A stretch of 34,285 nt of DNA from Planctomycetaceae bacterium (GTDB lineage Bacteria > Planctomycetota > Planctomycetia > Pirellulales > Pirellulaceae): NCBI GenBank assembly GCA_005798335.1, contig SYJV01000181.1, positions 1-34,285 on the forward strand, read 5' to 3'. The stretch's first letter is position 1. Every line of letters starts with the position of its first letter. Both the position numbers and the translations under genes were made by a program. The notes under the pieces were generated by a model that did no database searches, had not been told where the DNA came from, and saw only the letters and a program-made list of their open reading frames with translations. Positions 1 through 9,471 of the stretch are shown here, one piece after another.

Positions 1-36
1 GTGTGCAAGGCATGGCTTTTCGCCCTAGCCATTTCG

Positions 37-139
37 TCGTTTAACCCGCAGCCGCTAGGCGAGGATTGGGTTGAGCTTGGCTTTGCAATAAGTTCGAAAG
101 CTCAACCCAATCCTCGCCTAGCGGCTGCGGGTTAAACGA
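37..139. repeat. Perfect 42-bp inverted repeat (intergenic palindrome)
   Basis: The left arm (37-78) and right arm (98-139) are perfect reverse complements over 42 bp, with a 19-nt loop (79-97). The arms contain GTTTAACCCGCAGCC and its complement. There is no T-run directly after either arm, so it is not a classical terminator. It lies about 105 bp upstream of the first gene. Arms this long and exact suggest a dispersed palindromic element or a recently homogenised repeat. I see no second copy in this window. Confidence 0.9.
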
Positions 140-245
140 TTTTGCTGCAACGACTTGTTCTTTCCAATGCAAATGCAAGTGGCGCTGTCCATCTAGATTG
201 CCTGTTGAGAACTGTGGAACAGATTTACGTCTAACCGAGAGCTCT

Positions 246-1517
246 ATGACTATGGATCGTCGAGATTTTCTGACTTGTACTGCGACGGCAGCTACTTCGG
301 CGGCGTTGGTGCCAATGCTCGAAACTGTGAGCGGGGCTCAACAGGGAACTCCGATTACTCGGCGGCCACGTATTGCATCAATCAACTCAATCTACCGGCT
401 TCGTTCACATGCTTACCACATCGCCGGTCGCTTTCTCTTTGGCTATTCCCATAATGGATTTCATCATCAACCTCCCTTTGATCTGGTACGGATGTTCAAT
501 GATCAGTATCCGCCAGATGACCTGTCAAAGTCCGTTTGCCCCAAGCACGGAATTCAACTGTGCGAAACTGTCGAGCAAGCTCTGGGGGGCGCATCCTCGC
601 TAGACGTCGATGGAGTTCTGCTGATCATCGAGCATGGTGAATATCCCATGAATGATCGCGGGCAGATACTTTATCCGCGTTTTGAAATGTTCCAGCGAAT
701 TGTTGAAGTGTTTCGGCGATCAGGGCGCAGCGTTCCGGTTTTTGTCGATAAACATCTTTCGTACGACCACGAAAAGGCAATCGACATGGTTCGATTGGCC
801 AAGGAATTAAAGTTCCCGTTGATGGCAGGTTCATCGTTGCCGGTCACGTGGCGCATTCCGGAGATCGAACCACCTCTAGACGTTGGTTTCAAAGAAGGGC
901 TGGTCGTGTTTGGTTACGACCGGAGTGCCGAAGAGGTTTACTTCTTTCACGCACTGGAGACGTTGCAGTGCATGCTTGAACGACGACGCGGAGGTGAAAC
1001 CGGAGTGGCTTCGGTTCGTTTTCTTGTTGGCGACGAGGTCTGGAAAGCCGGTGATGCAGGCCAATGGTCCTGGCGTTTGTTGCAGGCGGCCATCCGGCGG
1101 TGCGCCAGCGCCAACTTCGGCGAAGTACGCGAGCAAGTTCTGCGGCCCCAAGCGATCTTAGTTGAATACCAGGATGGAACTCGCGGAGCCGCCTTGAACT
1201 TGGTCGAAGCCGTGTCTGATTTTGCGTTTGCAGCAACTGTCGAAGGACAGCCAGAACCGGTTTCGACTTGCTTCTATCTGCCACCGCCACCCGGTGCCAA
1301 CTTTTTTAATCCACTCACGTACAACATTGAACGATTCTTCGCGGGCGACCAACCGTATCCGATTGAAAGAACATTGTTGACCAGTATTCAATTGGATCTG
1401 GCAATGCGAAGTCGCCAGCGACACGGAGAGCGAATTGGTCTGCCAGCGCTGGACATTCAATACCAGCCGCCCGCGAACTCTGGTTTTTTCCGAGGACCCT
1501 TCGTCGACGGAGCATAG
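246..1517 (+). CDS. Tat-exported conserved protein of unknown function
   Basis: I chose the ATG at 246. A TTG at 198 would add 16 residues ahead of the signal peptide, and an ATG at 252 is also possible. The protein starts with a twin-arginine signal (DRRDFLTC, then an Ala/Thr-rich hydrophobic run ending near VSGAQQ), so it is probably exported folded. The mature part (about 390 residues) has an alternating beta/alpha pattern, with segments such as DGVLLIIEHGEYP and VPVFVDKHLSYD that recall the Rossmann half of Gfo/Idh-like secreted proteins. I cannot show a complete dinucleotide-binding motif. Planctomycetes encode many such Tat-exported proteins, often linked to carbohydrate turnover. The next gene is convergent, so no operon partner is visible. 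The reading frame is certain; the function is unknown. Confidence 0.85.
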   Translation: MTMDRRDFLTCTATAATSAALVPMLETVSGAQQGTPITRRPRIASINSIYRLRSHAYHIAGRFLFGYSHNGFHHQPPFDLVRMFNDQYPPDDLSKSVCPKHGIQLCETVEQALGGASSLDVDGVLLIIEHGEYPMNDRGQILYPRFEMFQRIVEVFRRSGRSVPVFVDKHLSYDHEKAIDMVRLAKELKFPLMAGSSLPVTWRIPEIEPPLDVGFKEGLVVFGYDRSAEEVYFFHALETLQCMLERRRGGETGVASVRFLVGDEVWKAGDAGQWSWRLLQAAIRRCASANFGEVREQVLRPQAILVEYQDGTRGAALNLVEAVSDFAFAATVEGQPEPVSTCFYLPPPPGANFFNPLTYNIERFFAGDQPYPIERTLLTSIQLDLAMRSRQRHGERIGLPALDIQYQPPANSGFFRGPFVDGA

Positions 1518-1837
1518 GTGCATCGACCAGATCCTCACACTCGGTCGCAACTTTCGTTGGAACCAGCCACCACATTGATTTGGCCTCGACCAAGTCGTTC
1601 GAACAAACCGCCGAACTGACCGGACCGCTGCCCCTGGCAAAGATCTGCGCACATACGCCGACAAATCATGATGACTCGAGTTCGCATAACCCGCGAACTA
1701 CTTCAAAGTCTTGCTTGATTAATGTACAGGTCGAGCATCCATTTTACTGTGCTCAGCGCGTCGCTGGTGTGCAGCGTACTAAGCACCGGTAAGTGCCGAT
1801 TGTACCGCGCGATCACGGCATGTCCGCCGCTTTTGGT
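1518..1837. other. Intergenic gap between convergent genes; nothing recognised
   Basis: This is about 320 bp between the convergent ends of the Tat-exported protein gene and the TIM-barrel gene. I see no convincing gene, structural RNA or terminator with a T-run. A 70-codon frame at 1580-1792 has no ribosome-binding site and no recognisable protein character. Confidence 0.5.
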
Positions 1838-2896
1838 TCACTGGTCTGGCCGGCCGAGAATGCGATCGAGTGAATCCGATGTTTGGTAGATCAGGGCTTC
1901 GGGATAATGAATATAAGGATGAAAGTACTCGAATGTAACATAGCCGCGATATCCGGCGCTTTCGAGCTGCGACATTACGGCGGGCCAGTTCGTAGTGCCG
2001 TCTAGAAGTGGTCGAAAAGTCTCTAGAGAATAATCGGTCCCCTTCTTCGTAAACTCTTTAAAGTGGACATTCTTCGTACGCTTGCCCAAGATTGCGGCCC
2101 AATGTTCAGCGTGTTGAAACATCGAGATATTTCCGGTATCGAAATGCACTTGCACGTGCGGGCTGCCAAAACTGTCGACGAAATCGTTCATCTCCATGGG
2201 TGTCATCAAGTAACCATTGAAGAAAATATTCTCTATATTGAGCGAGATCTTGGACTTCTCGGCCTGTCGCAGCAAGGTGCCTATCGCCTCGCGAGCTCGG
2301 CGGTCACAGATGTCGTTGGGTACCGGCTCGTGATCGTCGCGCCAAGGAATATGAACCGCGCCTGGTACCACCAAGACATTTTCAACTCCCATGTCATGAG
2401 CCGCTTGACCGATTTTTCCAGCCAGCTCGATTCCTCGCGCTCGTTTGGCGGGATCATTGCTTGATAACGGGTAGGGCCAAAACAGAAACGAACACAAACC
2501 GCTGATTTCGATCCCGATTTCGTCAGCCATCTGGCGAATTGCGACCAGTTCTTTAGTTCCAGCTTTGGGAGAAAGATCGTTATCTAGGTCGTAATTCAGT
2601 TCGATCCCATCGAAACCTGCATGCTTGGCCAATAACAAACATTCGCGTAGAGTCATTCGCTGTGGATAAGGAAATGCCCACAGGTTGATCGATTTTTTCA
2701 TGTCGAAGCGGTGCGGTGACCTTTGGCGATCGTCCGCGCCCTGCGGCTGCAATGTCGCACTGATCGCAGGTTGCGCTACTGCGCAAGAAACAACCGACGC
2801 GCCGGTCGCTGCGGCGATTCCGCACCGGATCGCATCACGCCTCGCAATCAATTTATTTTGAGCAAACGGTCCAAGTTCATTTTGCGGTCGCAACAT
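1838..2896 (-). CDS. Tat-exported sugar phosphate isomerase/epimerase-like TIM-barrel protein
   Basis: This is a 352-residue member of the xylose isomerase-like TIM-barrel (AP endonuclease 2) superfamily. The N-terminus carries a twin-arginine signal (ARRDAIRCG at about 18-26, then an Ala/Val-rich stretch), so it is exported. The barrel starts at about residue 68 (INLWAFPYP). Conserved acidic and polar positions typical of metal-binding residues are visible in FDGIELNYD (about 95-103), SLNIENIFFNG, VHFDTGN and YVTFEYFHPY. The family interconverts or degrades sugars and sugar acids using a divalent metal; the substrate here cannot be read from sequence. The ATG at 2896 has an AGGGA about 10 nt upstream. 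It stands alone between a convergent gene and a gap of about 390 bp. Confidence 0.88.
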   Translation of the reverse strand: MLRPQNELGPFAQNKLIARRDAIRCGIAAATGASVVSCAVAQPAISATLQPQGADDRQRSPHRFDMKKSINLWAFPYPQRMTLRECLLLAKHAGFDGIELNYDLDNDLSPKAGTKELVAIRQMADEIGIEISGLCSFLFWPYPLSSNDPAKRARGIELAGKIGQAAHDMGVENVLVVPGAVHIPWRDDHEPVPNDICDRRAREAIGTLLRQAEKSKISLNIENIFFNGYLMTPMEMNDFVDSFGSPHVQVHFDTGNISMFQHAEHWAAILGKRTKNVHFKEFTKKGTDYSLETFRPLLDGTTNWPAVMSQLESAGYRGYVTFEYFHPYIHYPEALIYQTSDSLDRILGRPDQ

Positions 2897-3285
2897 CGCG
2901 AAAATTCCCTGTAGCTAGGCTGGTCTAAGTGAGCGGACAGGCTATGCCCTCGACGGGAAACTGTTGAGTACCAACTGGAAGCTCAAGCGAGTTGTTTTGC
3001 CTGGATTGCAGGAATCGTCGCAAGTCATTCACGCGCTCGCGCTGCAAATTGGTATACACAGCTTCCCGCGCCGGGGTCTTACATTGTTCAGGCGAAAAGC
3101 AAGTCGTCAAATCTATCAGTCTTTCAAGACTAAAGTATATGTATTTTCGCCCTCTTTGACCGTATAGCTCTCGTTGCTGGTAGTGGGTGACCAATATTTT
3201 TCTGGAATCTCGTTCCATGCCGGTGGAACGGTCTGCCTGGTGTAAACCATCACGTTTTCGCCCGGTGGCGCGATTCTGAAGTCAA
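2897..3285. other. Intergenic gap with a small hairpin at 3211-3230
   Basis: This is about 390 bp between the isomerase-like gene and the SUI1 gene, both on the minus strand. The only structure I see is a perfect 7-bp stem (CGTTCCA / TGGAACG) with a 6-nt loop at 3211-3230. It has no T-run, so a role as terminator of the SUI1 gene is doubtful. A 97-codon minus-strand frame (2925-3218) has no family resemblance or ribosome-binding site and is left out. Confidence 0.5.
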
Positions 3286-3651
3286 TTATCGCTTACGCAT
3301 ATTCGTTGATGAAGACTTTACGCGGTAACCGATCTCTAGCAGCAACTCTTCAATGCGCGAGAGATGTTCGCCTTGGATTTCTAGATTGTCGGCATCGATC
3401 GTCCCGCCTGCACCACAACTACTTTTCAGCTTCGACAATAGCTCGTCAAAATCGTTGACAGTCGACGACAATCCACTGACGACAGTTACCAATCGGCCAT
3501 TTTTCCGTTTCTCGATTCGCAATTGGGCAGTTTGTTTTTGCGGAGCAATGCGAGACTTGAGTTTCGGATCGCAGCGGCATTCCGATTCAAGACTTCCACA
3601 GTGTTCGCACTTTGGCGGAATGTCTAACGGAGTCCCTTCAAATAATCGCAT
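3286..3651 (-). CDS. SUI1/eIF1-family translation factor (YciH type) with N-terminal Cys cluster
   Basis: This 121-residue protein has a C-terminal SUI1 (eIF1-like) domain at about 45-112. The family core is clear: RIEKRKNGRLVTVVSGL, a LLSKLKSSCGAGGTI segment and the ending LEIQGEHLSRIEELLLEIGY. Bacterial YciH proteins of this fold can influence start-codon fidelity at the 30S subunit. Ahead of the domain lies a cysteine cluster, CEHCGSLESECRC (residues 15-27), with CxxC and CxC spacing that suggests a small zinc knuckle. The ATG at 3651 has AGG about 8-10 nt upstream. It lies downstream of enolase on the same strand, but the 160-bp gap holding a palindromic repeat argues against tight cotranscription. 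Confidence 0.88.
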   Translation of the reverse strand: MRLFEGTPLDIPPKCEHCGSLESECRCDPKLKSRIAPQKQTAQLRIEKRKNGRLVTVVSGLSSTVNDFDELLSKLKSSCGAGGTIDADNLEIQGEHLSRIEELLLEIGYRVKSSSTNMRKR

Positions 3652-3698
3652 CTTGGGACCTGAACTTTCACGGGCATGGCATCACGTTGAGGCAACGA

Positions 3699-3802
3699 TC
3701 TAGCGTTGAGGGTCCGCGCGTTCAAAATTCAAAATTGGCGGGGATGAACGTAGCGGTAACCGCAAACTGCCCCGCCAATTTTGAATCTTGAACGCGCGAC
3801 CC
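3699..3802. repeat. Palindromic repeat family B, copy 1
   Basis: The arms 3715-3743 and 3770-3798 pair over 29 bp with one mismatch around a 26-nt loop; 3711-3712 also pair with 3801-3802. The loop contains its own perfect stem, GCGGT-A-ACCGC (3753-3763). A second copy in inverted orientation lies at 32122-32228. The two share the arm sequence CGCGCGTTCAAAAT and the outer flank TCTAGCGTTG (3699-3708 here). It sits between the 3' end of enolase and the SUI1 gene. Confidence 0.9.
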
Positions 3803-3811
3803 ACTCCGATC

Positions 3812-5095
<1,284 letters not shown>

Positions 5096-5223
5096 TTAGT
5101 CTCTTTTCTCTCTTGTTCGTTCATGATTTGGGGTTGGAAGCATAAGGTAATGGGCGGATGATAGTTGGCCAAGGCGGCTAACCAGCGTTGTAAAGTATTT
5201 GTTTGCCCCGAGAGGTCTAGTTG

Positions 5224-5868
5224 ATGTTTACGGGCTTGGTTGAAGACAAAGTTAAGGTTCAGGAAATAATTCAGCAACCGGGTGGCATTCGACTGGTTAT
5301 TGCGCAGCCGGCTGCATTCAAGGATGTAACCGTTGGGGACAGTTTGGCGATCAACGGTTGCTGCTTAACTGTGGTCGAGCTTCAAGAATCAAGTCTCGCG
5401 TTTCAAGCTGGCCAAGAAACACTATCTCGCACGAACCTCGGAAAATGTTACCCAGGAGGATTTGTGAACATTGAGCGCTCGATGCTGCTTGGCATGCGGC
5501 TCGGGGGACACATTGTTTCAGGTCACATTGATGCCGTGGGACGATTAGTCTCGCGAGACGATGCAGACGGTTGGTGCCGGATGATCTTCGAAGTTCCTCA
5601 AAACTTGACGCGTCAAATGGCCTCGAAAGGGTCGATCACCGTGGACGGCGTGAGTCTAACCTTGGTCGATGTTTCACCGGTCACCTTTTCGGTAGCCCTG
5701 ATTCCCCATACTTTGCACGCCACAACGCTTGGAGATTTGCCAATCGGCGGCCAGGTGAATATCGAAACGGACCTGCTGGCCAAATACGTTGAACAACAAC
5801 TAGTGATGATGGAGAAGATATTGCCGATCGCAACTATGCCAACTGCTCAGACCAAGGTAGGTGAATGA
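5224..5868 (+). CDS. ribE: Riboflavin synthase alpha chain
   Basis: This 214-residue protein catalyses the final step of riboflavin synthesis, the dismutation of two 6,7-dimethyl-8-ribityllumazine molecules. The ATG at 5224 gives the canonical MFTGLVE start; AGAGG lies upstream, and the preceding TTG codon is ignored. The two homologous lumazine-binding barrels are visible: the first with INGCCLTVV and GGHIVSGHIDAVG (about 1-97), the second with ITVDGVSLTLVDV, IPHTLHATTLG and the ending VNIETDLLAKYVEQ. The stop codon TGA directly precedes the rsmA start, so the two genes are translationally adjacent. No FMN riboswitch can be recognised in the 130-bp upstream gap. The product may be called ribC or ribE depending on nomenclature. 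Confidence 0.96.
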   Translation: MFTGLVEDKVKVQEIIQQPGGIRLVIAQPAAFKDVTVGDSLAINGCCLTVVELQESSLAFQAGQETLSRTNLGKCYPGGFVNIERSMLLGMRLGGHIVSGHIDAVGRLVSRDDADGWCRMIFEVPQNLTRQMASKGSITVDGVSLTLVDVSPVTFSVALIPHTLHATTLGDLPIGGQVNIETDLLAKYVEQQLVMMEKILPIATMPTAQTKVGE

Positions 5869-6780
5869 ATGTCGGGACGCCAAACCCTATCCTATTTACA
5901 AAAGCGCTTCGCGGCCGCCGGGGTCAAACCTCAAACGCGGTTCGGTCAGAATTTCCTGATCGACTTGAACCTGGTTGCGCTGATCGCGAAAACAGCACAA
6001 TTATCTGCTCGCGATGTGGTGCTGGAAGTCGGCACAGGAACGGGATCGTTGACCACCATCATGGCAGCACAAGCGGGCCATGTAGTGACTATCGAAATCG
6101 ATCGCTTACTTGCACCAATTGCGCAGCAAGAATTCGCACAACTGGCCAATGTAACGTTGCTAAACCAAGATGCGTTGCGCAACAAAAACCATATTGATGA
6201 AATCGTGCTCGAAGCGGTTCGAGCCAGAATGGCTGAGATTCCCGGTGCGCGGTTCAAATTGGTCGCAAACCTGCCGTACAATGTCGCGACTCCAATTATC
6301 TCCAATCTATTGGGGTGCGATCCGTGGCCAAATCGCATCGTGGCCACGATCCAAAAGGAACTTGCCGAACGTATCGTAGCTCTGCCGCGCTCCAAAGATT
6401 ATGGAGCGCTCAGCATCTGGATACAGTGTCAAGCACAAGCGGAAATCGTCCGCGTAATGCCAGCCTCGGTCTTTTGGCCACGCCCGAACGTCGAGTCGGC
6501 AATCATCGATATTCGGCCATCGCGGGTTCTGCGCGATCGAATCGGTGATACCGAATTTTTTCACAATTTGATGCGCGGAATCTTTATTCACCGCCGCAAG
6601 TTTCTGCGCAGCGCGCTAGTTGCCGCGACCAAAGATCGTCTATCAAAGAGCGATGTTGATGACTTGCTAGCACAACTTGAACTGGAAGAGAATTGCCGCG
6701 CGGAGCAACTTCGGGTTGATGATCTTATCGATTTGGCCGAGCATGTTCGAATTCGCATCAACAAAATCGCCCCCAGTTAA
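5869..6780 (+). CDS. rsmA: 16S rRNA adenine(1518/1519)-N6 dimethyltransferase
   Basis: This 303-residue protein (also called KsgA) dimethylates the two adjacent adenines in the 3'-terminal hairpin of 16S rRNA during small-subunit maturation. The SAM-binding Rossmann core is clear: GQNFLIDLNL, motif I LEVGTGTGSLT (with Thr where many members have Pro), the acidic VTIEIDR that contacts the SAM ribose, and the catalytic NLPYNVATPI. The family C-terminal signature FWPRPNVESAIIDI and the region with IHRRKFLRSAL follow. Translation starts at the ATG immediately after the ribE stop; AGGTGA at the end of ribE serves as ribosome-binding site, implying coupling. The stop codon lies inside the left arm and loop of the terminator hairpin at 6768-6794. 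Confidence 0.96.
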   Translation: MSGRQTLSYLQKRFAAAGVKPQTRFGQNFLIDLNLVALIAKTAQLSARDVVLEVGTGTGSLTTIMAAQAGHVVTIEIDRLLAPIAQQEFAQLANVTLLNQDALRNKNHIDEIVLEAVRARMAEIPGARFKLVANLPYNVATPIISNLLGCDPWPNRIVATIQKELAERIVALPRSKDYGALSIWIQCQAQAEIVRVMPASVFWPRPNVESAIIDIRPSRVLRDRIGDTEFFHNLMRGIFIHRRKFLRSALVAATKDRLSKSDVDDLLAQLELEENCRAEQLRVDDLIDLAEHVRIRINKIAPS

Positions 6781-6794
6781 CGAAACTGGGGGCG
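6768..6794. terminator. Bidirectional intrinsic terminator between rsmA and the PilM operon
   Basis: An 11-bp perfect GC-rich stem (CGCCCCCAGTT / AACTGGGGGCG) with a 5-nt loop sits between two convergent genes. In the minus direction it is followed by ATTTTGTTG, a usable U-tract; in the plus direction only a weak TCTT follows. It overlaps the rsmA stop codon and probably ends transcripts from both sides, the minus-strand operon more efficiently. Confidence 0.8.
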
Positions 6795-6827
6795 TCTTGA
6801 TGTGCCATTTGGATTGCCGACCCAAGC

Positions 6828-9356
6828 TTACGAGCCAGGCATTCCCATTCCCATCCCAGAGTCCATGCCGGGCATTCCACCAGGATTCGACGCTGCCCGC
6901 TTGGCGGCCTCTTTTTCATCGGCAAATGTGTACATGCGATACTGAAATTGGTCGTCCCAATCGTTATTCACGATCACGTTGCCCGAGCCAGTCACAATTA
7001 ACACTTCACCCATATCGAACAGAGGATCGTCGCCAGAACTGTTCAACAATGGCTCCGCACCGCGAATATCGGCAATTGTCGAATCTGATTTGACGGAGAT
7101 CGAGCCCGATTTGGTCGCAGGTTTCAACAGTTTGACGACTTTAGTCAATGGGTTGATGATCTCAACTTCCTTCTTTTCGCCATTTAAGACCGCTCCGCGT
7201 CCGACAAGTCGGTCCGTGACCAGGGGCACAATTACTCCATGAAGTCCTAAGGTAGTTACTACTGTCTTGACTTTGGGATCTTTCAGTACCTGAACCGGTC
7301 CTTTGGCAGTGGCGATGGTTGTCGGCCGTGCGTTTTGCACTTCACCCACCACAACTTCTGCAGGACCTTCCACTCGAAATAGGTCGCTCGGTTCACTCCA
7401 AGCTGACATCAATCTAGTACGCTTGACGCGTTTGTAATTTTTCTTGTCTGCTAGTGAACTCGCTTTAAATTTCGCGTCATCAGCTTTAATTTTCAGATCG
7501 TCGGTTCGCTTAATCTTAGATATGCGTTTTAGGACATCATCGTGCAAGTCGCTAAGCATGGGTCCCGGCAAATCTCGCTCGGGAAGATACGGGTCACGAT
7601 CAGGATAATTGGGGTCATCCATAACAACCGCCACTCGATATCGATACACCCTTTTGATATCGGTTAGATCAAGTGGATCATAGAACCGAATCATTTTGTA
7701 TTTGGGAACGATTGCACCAGTTCCTGTCGCGGCAAATCCCATCGCACCCATGCCGGACATACCCATATCCATTCCCATTCCAGTCATGCCCATATCCATC
7801 CCCATGCCAGCGTCCATACCGGACGCTCCCATACCTGCATCCATTCCGGGCATTCCCATTCCAGGCATTCCCATTCCACCACTGTCCATACCTCCCATTC
7901 CCATCCCCATCCCTGCAGCAGGATTAACGGGTATAGCTTCCGTATCTATGTCTTTTTCTACGTAGTTGACCAATCCCTCTTGTTGTCGGCGCATCATCGC
8001 CTCCAAACTCCATGGAATATCCGGATGCTTGGTCCAACGCCGATAATCACGCATCAGAACTGGGGGGTTTACTACAACCAAGTAAGGGTCCAATGCGAGA
8101 GGATCGGCGAATTCTTGCATCCTGTATTGACCGTAAATAGCCGGGTCGAGACCGGGCGAGTTAATCCAGGCCCTACGTTGACCAATCGGAATTGGTGTTT
8201 TCCATTGTTGTCCCGCAAGGATCAAGTTTTGGTCCTTCCGATTGGTAAGCTTCACCCATTCATTTTCCTTGATTTCGCGGTAGGGATTATCCGTCACATC
8301 GACACGTTGGACTTCAAACCCACGATAAGTCGGTTGATCACGCATGTATTGGTAGCCGCCCGAAAATCGGAAAATTCTTTCGTACTCCGCCGCCATTTCT
8401 TCATGCGGCACCAACGCCATCACAATGTTGAACATCCTGGGAGTTGGCACCATGCGCTTGGGCGGTTGGCGCGGAATGTTGATTACACCAATCAACTCCA
8501 TAGCTTTTTTCTGGGCTTCCTCAGTCATGCCACCCATGGTTCCGTCGGTTCCGGGCATACCACCGCCACCGTCCATGCCTCCTCCAGGCATTCCCATTCC
8601 CATACCAGCATCCATGCCCGACATTCCTCCTCCCATAGCGCTTGAGAAAATCTGGAACCCACGGTCATAAGCGGGAAACAATTTACGAGGTCCTTGCGGA
8701 ACAGCTCCTACACCTTCCATGCCAGGCATCGATCCATCCATCCCTGGCATTGACCCAGCCCCGGAATCGACGCCCATTCCTTCCATACCTGCACCACGTC
8801 CTTTTCGACCGCGATCCGAATTCTTGGATTTCGATTCCAAACGTGGAGCATCCTCATAATCTTTTAGAGGATCCTGCCATGTGTGGTCGCCGACGGTAAT
8901 AATTGAACCCCAAAACGTGTATCCCATCACCTTAATTGGCGCTTTGATCGTTGGGTCACTGCGCTTGGTTATGTCAATTTCGCTTTTCAGTTCGAGAACT
9001 GGTACGACATAGTTGCTTTCCACGACAGGGGCTTTGGCTTCTTCGATGCGCTCTTTGACGATCTTGGGATCAACAGAGCGATTCGGTTCGTCTTTGATCG
9101 CATCCCAATGATTGTCGTTACGAACTTGATTCAAGATGTCGCCTGAATCTTTTTTCATTTGGTCGGGAGTTCTCTTCGCATCATAGCCAGTCTTGCCGAC
9201 GCCTTCAAAGAGCATCACAACAAACAGGAGCAGGACTCCGACAACAACGATCTTTTCGACGTGAGCCGAAAAGAATCCGGGTGCACTATGTGCTGATCCC
9301 GACATGCTGCGATCCTTGGCCTTGGCCGCACCGCCTTTTTTCTTCTTGCCAAACAT
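6828..9356 (-). CDS. Membrane-anchored protein with Met/Gly-rich tracts, last gene of the PilM operon
   Basis: This is about 842 residues from the ATG at 9356, which has GGAG 6 nt upstream and is preferred to the TTG two codons earlier. A basic cytoplasmic N-terminus (FGKKKKGG) precedes one membrane segment at about 36-51 (KIVVVGVLLLFVVMLF), so most of the protein should face the periplasm. It carries three low-complexity tracts built from GM, GMP and MDAG units (near nt 8520-8790, 7738-7915 and the extreme C-terminus), separated by ordered segments containing MFNIVMALVPHEE and VYRYRVAVVMDDPNYPDRDPY. By position it could fill a PilP- or PilO-like role, but I recognise no such domain. It lies 109 nt after the preceding gene and ends before the shared terminator. 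Confidence 0.85.
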   Translation of the reverse strand: MFGKKKKGGAAKAKDRSMSGSAHSAPGFFSAHVEKIVVVGVLLLFVVMLFEGVGKTGYDAKRTPDQMKKDSGDILNQVRNDNHWDAIKDEPNRSVDPKIVKERIEEAKAPVVESNYVVPVLELKSEIDITKRSDPTIKAPIKVMGYTFWGSIITVGDHTWQDPLKDYEDAPRLESKSKNSDRGRKGRGAGMEGMGVDSGAGSMPGMDGSMPGMEGVGAVPQGPRKLFPAYDRGFQIFSSAMGGGMSGMDAGMGMGMPGGGMDGGGGMPGTDGTMGGMTEEAQKKAMELIGVINIPRQPPKRMVPTPRMFNIVMALVPHEEMAAEYERIFRFSGGYQYMRDQPTYRGFEVQRVDVTDNPYREIKENEWVKLTNRKDQNLILAGQQWKTPIPIGQRRAWINSPGLDPAIYGQYRMQEFADPLALDPYLVVVNPPVLMRDYRRWTKHPDIPWSLEAMMRRQQEGLVNYVEKDIDTEAIPVNPAAGMGMGMGGMDSGGMGMPGMGMPGMDAGMGASGMDAGMGMDMGMTGMGMDMGMSGMGAMGFAATGTGAIVPKYKMIRFYDPLDLTDIKRVYRYRVAVVMDDPNYPDRDPYLPERDLPGPMLSDLHDDVLKRISKIKRTDDLKIKADDAKFKASSLADKKNYKRVKRTRLMSAWSEPSDLFRVEGPAEVVVGEVQNARPTTIATAKGPVQVLKDPKVKTVVTTLGLHGVIVPLVTDRLVGRGAVLNGEKKEVEIINPLTKVVKLLKPATKSGSISVKSDSTIADIRGAEPLLNSSGDDPLFDMGEVLIVTGSGNVIVNNDWDDQFQYRMYTFADEKEAAKRAASNPGGMPGMDSGMGMGMPGS

Positions 9357-9471
9357 CTTCAACTCCTACCAAACAAACCACGTTAAATTTGAAAAGCCTG
9401 GCTCATGCCTGCTCGTTTGCATTAATCGATTCTCGAACGTCCAACAGCATCCACAGCAAGACAATTTGCCG

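Noticed and set aside
2925-3218. 97-codon minus-strand frame in the gap before the SUI1 gene
   Set aside because: No ribosome-binding site, no recognisable family or domain, and composition unlike the neighbouring genes; it may be a relic, but nothing supports a gene.
7696-7965. Pro/Ile-rich plus-strand frames with PIPIPSMPG-type repeats (also near 8425, 10202, 10661 and 11890)
   Set aside because: These are antisense readings of the Met/Gly-rich tracts of the minus-strand genes; the repeats come from the ATG/GGT codon pattern on the other strand.
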